DNA of 64,000 bases, taken from contig JACJIB010000002.1 of the NCBI GenBank assembly GCA_014138645.1, positions 186,001-250,000 on the forward strand, read 5' to 3'. The stretch comes from Methylorubrum thiocyanatum (GTDB taxonomy: Bacteria; Pseudomonadota; Alphaproteobacteria; Rhizobiales; Beijerinckiaceae). Positions within the stretch are counted from its first letter, which is position 1. Every line of letters starts with the position of its first letter. A program made the translations under genes and the position numbers. This document shows, piece after piece, positions 61,736-64,000 of this stretch. The notes below the pieces were generated by a model that saw nothing but the letters and a program-made list of their open reading frames with translations, had not been told where the DNA came from and ran no database searches.

Positions 61736-62539
61736 ATGACGCCCCGCTGGCGCCTGCTCCTCCTCGCCCTTGCCCTGGCCGCGCTGCTTCCGGCGGTCCT
61801 GCGGGTCGCGCTCGCCATGCCCGAATTCGGCGCGCCGACGGCGGTGCTGGGGCAGAGTGTCAACGCCCTGGTGCCGGAGCTGCGCCACGTCGCCAACATG
61901 GTCGCGGCGGTGAACTTCGATCTGCGCGGCTTCGATACCCTGGGCGAGGAATGCATGCTGCTCTGCGCCGTCACCGGGGCGACGGTGCTGCTGCGCGGGG
62001 CGCGGGGGGAGCGCGGCGATGTGCGCGCCGGCCATCTCCCCGGCCGGCCGGTGATCCCGCGGGCCGACGCCACGGTGCTCGTCTGCCGGGTGGCCGCGAC
62101 CCTGACCCTGCTGTTCGGGATCTCCGTGGCGCTCCACGGGATGACGACGCCCGGCGGCGGCTTCCAGGGCGGGGTGATCGCGGCCTCGGGCCTGCTGCTG
62201 CTCTATCTCGGCGAGGGCTATGCCGGCTGGCGTACCCTGGTCCCCTCTCCGGTGCTCGCCGCCATGGAGGGCAGCGGCGCCGTGCTGTTCGTGCTCTGCG
62301 CCGGGCTGCCGCTGATCGCCGGCCATCCCGCCCTGACGAACGGGCTGCCCCTGGGCGAATGGAAGGATCTCTATTCCGGCGGCCTGATGATCGCGGTGAA
62401 CGCCGCGGTCGCGCTCTCGGTCACCGGCAGCTTCGGCCTGCTGCTGGTGGAGTTCCTGGAGGAGACCCGCGAGCCCGCCGATGCGCCGGCCTCCAACGAG
62501 GCGGACCACGAGGACGGGACCATGAGGGCGCGGACATGA
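61736..62539 (+). CDS. mrpB: Mrp antiporter subunit B with an MbhE-like N-terminal part
   Basis: A 267-residue membrane protein. The N-terminal 80 residues (NMVAAVNFDLRGFDTLGEE) correspond to the C-terminal end of MrpA or MbhE; the rest is MrpB (LTLLFGISVALHGMTTPGGGFQGGVI, AASGLLLLYLGEGYAGW). So two proteins of standard operons are fused here. It lies 10 bases after the DUF4040 gene and overlaps mrpC by 4 bases. Confidence 0.88.
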   Translation: MTPRWRLLLLALALAALLPAVLRVALAMPEFGAPTAVLGQSVNALVPELRHVANMVAAVNFDLRGFDTLGEECMLLCAVTGATVLLRGARGERGDVRAGHLPGRPVIPRADATVLVCRVAATLTLLFGISVALHGMTTPGGGFQGGVIAASGLLLLYLGEGYAGWRTLVPSPVLAAMEGSGAVLFVLCAGLPLIAGHPALTNGLPLGEWKDLYSGGLMIAVNAAVALSVTGSFGLLLVEFLEETREPADAPASNEADHEDGTMRART

Positions 62540-62898
62540 CCCTCCTGCCCTGGCTCGTCGCGGCCTGGCTGTTCGCCGTCGGCCTCTACGGTCTCGTCAC
62601 CTCACGCCACTACGTGCATCTCGTCGGCTGCCTCACCGTGTGCCAGTCGGCGACCTACGTGCTGCTCCTCGGGATCGGCTACGTTCACGAGGCTGGGCCG
62701 CCGGTCTTCTACGACCACCCGCCCGGCACGCCCGCGGTCGATCCCGTGGTGCAGGCGCTGGTGCTCACCGACATCGTCGTCGGCGCCGCCGTCACGGCCC
62801 TGCTGCTCGCCATCGCGATCCAGGTGCAGCGCCGCCGCGGTACCCTCGACCCGCAGGCCTTGCGTCCCTTGCGTCCGCCGCCCTCCGCCGCCGAATGA
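62536..62898 (+). CDS. mrpC: Mrp antiporter subunit C (NuoK-like)
   Basis: A 120-residue protein with three helices, homologous to NuoK of complex I. It has LYGLVTSRHYVHLVGCLTVC, then DPVVQALVLTDIVVGAAVTALL, with the acidic residue in LTDIV of this family. The tail is Arg/Pro-rich. The 4-base ATGA overlaps join it to mrpB and mrpD. Confidence 0.9.
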   Translation: MTLLPWLVAAWLFAVGLYGLVTSRHYVHLVGCLTVCQSATYVLLLGIGYVHEAGPPVFYDHPPGTPAVDPVVQALVLTDIVVGAAVTALLLAIAIQVQRRRGTLDPQALRPLRPPPSAAE

Positions 62899-64000
62899 GC
62901 CTCGCCGAAACCCTCCTGCCCGTTGCGGTGCTGCTGCCGCTCGGCGTCGCGACGTTGCTGCTGGCGCTGGCCCACTGGCTGCCGCCGCGGCTGCCGAAGC
63001 TCGTGGCGATCCTCGTGGCGCTCGCCGTCTGCGCTTTCTGCGTGCTGCTGGCCCGCGCGAGCCTCGACGGGCCGGTGCGGCACTGGTTCGGCGGCTGGAC
63101 GCCCGACGCTGCGGGGCGGCCCGGCGTGGTCCTCGGCATCGGCTTCCAGGCCGATCCGGCGAGCGCGGCGCTCGCCGCCTTCTGCGGCCTGCTGTTCGCC
63201 GCCGCCTTCGTCTTCGCCTGGGGCTATTTCGACACCGAGCACGCGCATTTCCACGTGCTGATGCTGCTCTTCCTCGCGGCGATGACCGGCTTCTGCCTGA
63301 CCCGCGACCTGTTCAACCTGTTCGTCTGGTTCGAGCTGATGAGCGTGGCGGCCTTCGCGCTCACCGCCTACCCGCTCGGCCGCAGTGCGCTCGAAGGCGC
63401 CTTCAACTTCACGATCACCAACGCGCTGGCGAGCTTCCTGCTGCTCGCCGGCACCGGCCTGCTCTATGCCCGCACCGGCACCTTCGACTTCGCGACCATG
63501 GGCGCGGCCCTGGCCCGGACCGGTGCCGACCCGGTGCTCATCGCGGGCTTCGTGCTGGTGGCCGCCGCGCTCCTGACCAAGGCGGCGATCCTGCCCTTCC
63601 ATCTCTGGCTCGCCGACGCCCACGCGGTGGCGCCGAGCCCGGTCTCGGTGATCTTCTCCGGTGCGATGGTCAGCCTCGCCCTGTTCGGCCTCGCCAAGCT
63701 CGTCGCCCAGGTCTTTCCCGGGAATGCCGAGGTGATGGGCCTCGTCCACGGCCTGCTGCACGGGCTCGGGCTCGCCACCGCCCTTGTGGCCGGCCTGACG
63801 GCCTTCGCGCAGCGTCACCTCAAGCGGCTGCTCGCCTTCTCCACCATCGCGCATATGGGCATCATGCTGACGGCCCTGGCCGACGGGAGCGGCACCGCGA
63901 CCGCGGGGCTCCTGCTCTACATCCTCGGCCACGGCCTGACGAAGGGCGCCCTGTTCATGGCCGCCGGCATCCTGCTCGCCCTGCGGCGCTCGGCGGACGA
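62895..64000 (+). CDS. mrpD: Mrp antiporter subunit D (NuoM/N-like), cut by window end
   Basis: The first 368 residues of a MrpD-type proton/cation-translocating subunit; the frame is open at the window end. The key residues of this family are seen: the Glu in NLFVWFELMSV, the Lys in LTKAAILPFHLWLADAHAVAPSPVS and the Lys in GHGLTKGALFMAA. It is at least ten helices long. The start is ATG 62895, overlapping mrpC. A large MrpA-type (NuoL-like) subunit is missing in this window and may follow. Confidence 0.93.
   Translation, partial: MSLAETLLPVAVLLPLGVATLLLALAHWLPPRLPKLVAILVALAVCAFCVLLARASLDGPVRHWFGGWTPDAAGRPGVVLGIGFQADPASAALAAFCGLLFAAAFVFAWGYFDTEHAHFHVLMLLFLAAMTGFCLTRDLFNLFVWFELMSVAAFALTAYPLGRSALEGAFNFTITNALASFLLLAGTGLLYARTGTFDFATMGAALARTGADPVLIAGFVLVAAALLTKAAILPFHLWLADAHAVAPSPVSVIFSGAMVSLALFGLAKLVAQVFPGNAEVMGLVHGLLHGLGLATALVAGLTAFAQRHLKRLLAFSTIAHMGIMLTALADGSGTATAGLLLYILGHGLTKGALFMAAGILLALRRSAD

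Overview
The window is about 64 kb of high-GC, densely coded DNA. Long antisense open frames shadow most genes, and GTG, TTG and possibly CTG starts and 4-base stop/start overlaps are common. The gene content suggests a Methylobacterium/Methylorubrum-like alphaproteobacterium (Hyphomicrobiales): an AcpXL-type lipid A very-long-chain acyl operon, HWE/HisKA_2 histidine kinases, imuA-imuB-dnaE2, a ROSE-type heat-shock leader, PACE efflux and molybdenum hydroxylases. The genus is an inference; there is no rRNA or tRNA in the window, and no CRISPR array or transposase was seen.

Layout. 0-7 kb: a small secreted protein, a GAF/HisKA_2 kinase, a two-subunit Mo/2Fe-2S oxidoreductase and small unknown proteins. 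7-10 kb: a phosphoenolpyruvate carboxylase homologue with altered active-site motifs. 10-15.5 kb: a + strand run joined by 4-base overlaps (periplasmic proteins, saccharopine dehydrogenase-like/DUF4166, DUF985 cupin), then a Tat-exported glucose-fructose oxidoreductase homologue and a DMT transporter. 15.4-17.8 kb: a DUF1127-like protein diverging from a LysR regulator, then a medium-chain dehydrogenase. 18-21.4 kb: a large PAS/GAF/HWE hybrid kinase. 21.4-25.9 kb: acpXL-fabZ-fabF2-fabF1-fabG, which probably builds the very-long hydroxy acyl chain of lipid A; the dehydrogenase at 16.7-17.8 kb looks like its displaced partner. 26-34 kb: a diguanylate cyclase, an AI-2E family permease, a Kdo hydroxylase (also lipid A/Kdo region), small proteins, an Hsp20 gene behind a predicted ROSE thermometer, and an alpha/beta hydrolase. 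34-36.6 kb: a secreted RTX/metzincin-like protein with three large internal repeats. 36.7-43.5 kb: hisN-like phosphatase, a second AI-2E permease, pxpA with a small regulator, pncB, a stress FMN-binding protein. 43.5-50 kb: mrp/apbC, mobA, gyrA, a GIY-YIG nuclease between two copies of a palindromic repeat, an outer-membrane barrel. 50-52.7 kb: coaD and two cyclophilins, then a single-domain response regulator. 53-58.7 kb: the SOS mutasome imuA-imuB-dnaE2 behind a LexA box. 58.7-60.2 kb: a LysR/PACE divergent pair. 60.4-64 kb: an Mrp-type antiporter operon in the order E-F-G-DUF4040-B-C-D, cut by the window end.

Themes. Envelope biology is prominent (AcpXL operon, Kdo hydroxylase, barrel protein, RTX protein, Mrp antiporter). 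DNA damage tolerance is complete as a three-gene cassette. The best candidates for something under-described are the GIY-YIG gene flanked by REPIN-like repeats, the RTX/metzincin protein, the catalytically incomplete FabF2 next to AcpXL, and the diverged PEPC.
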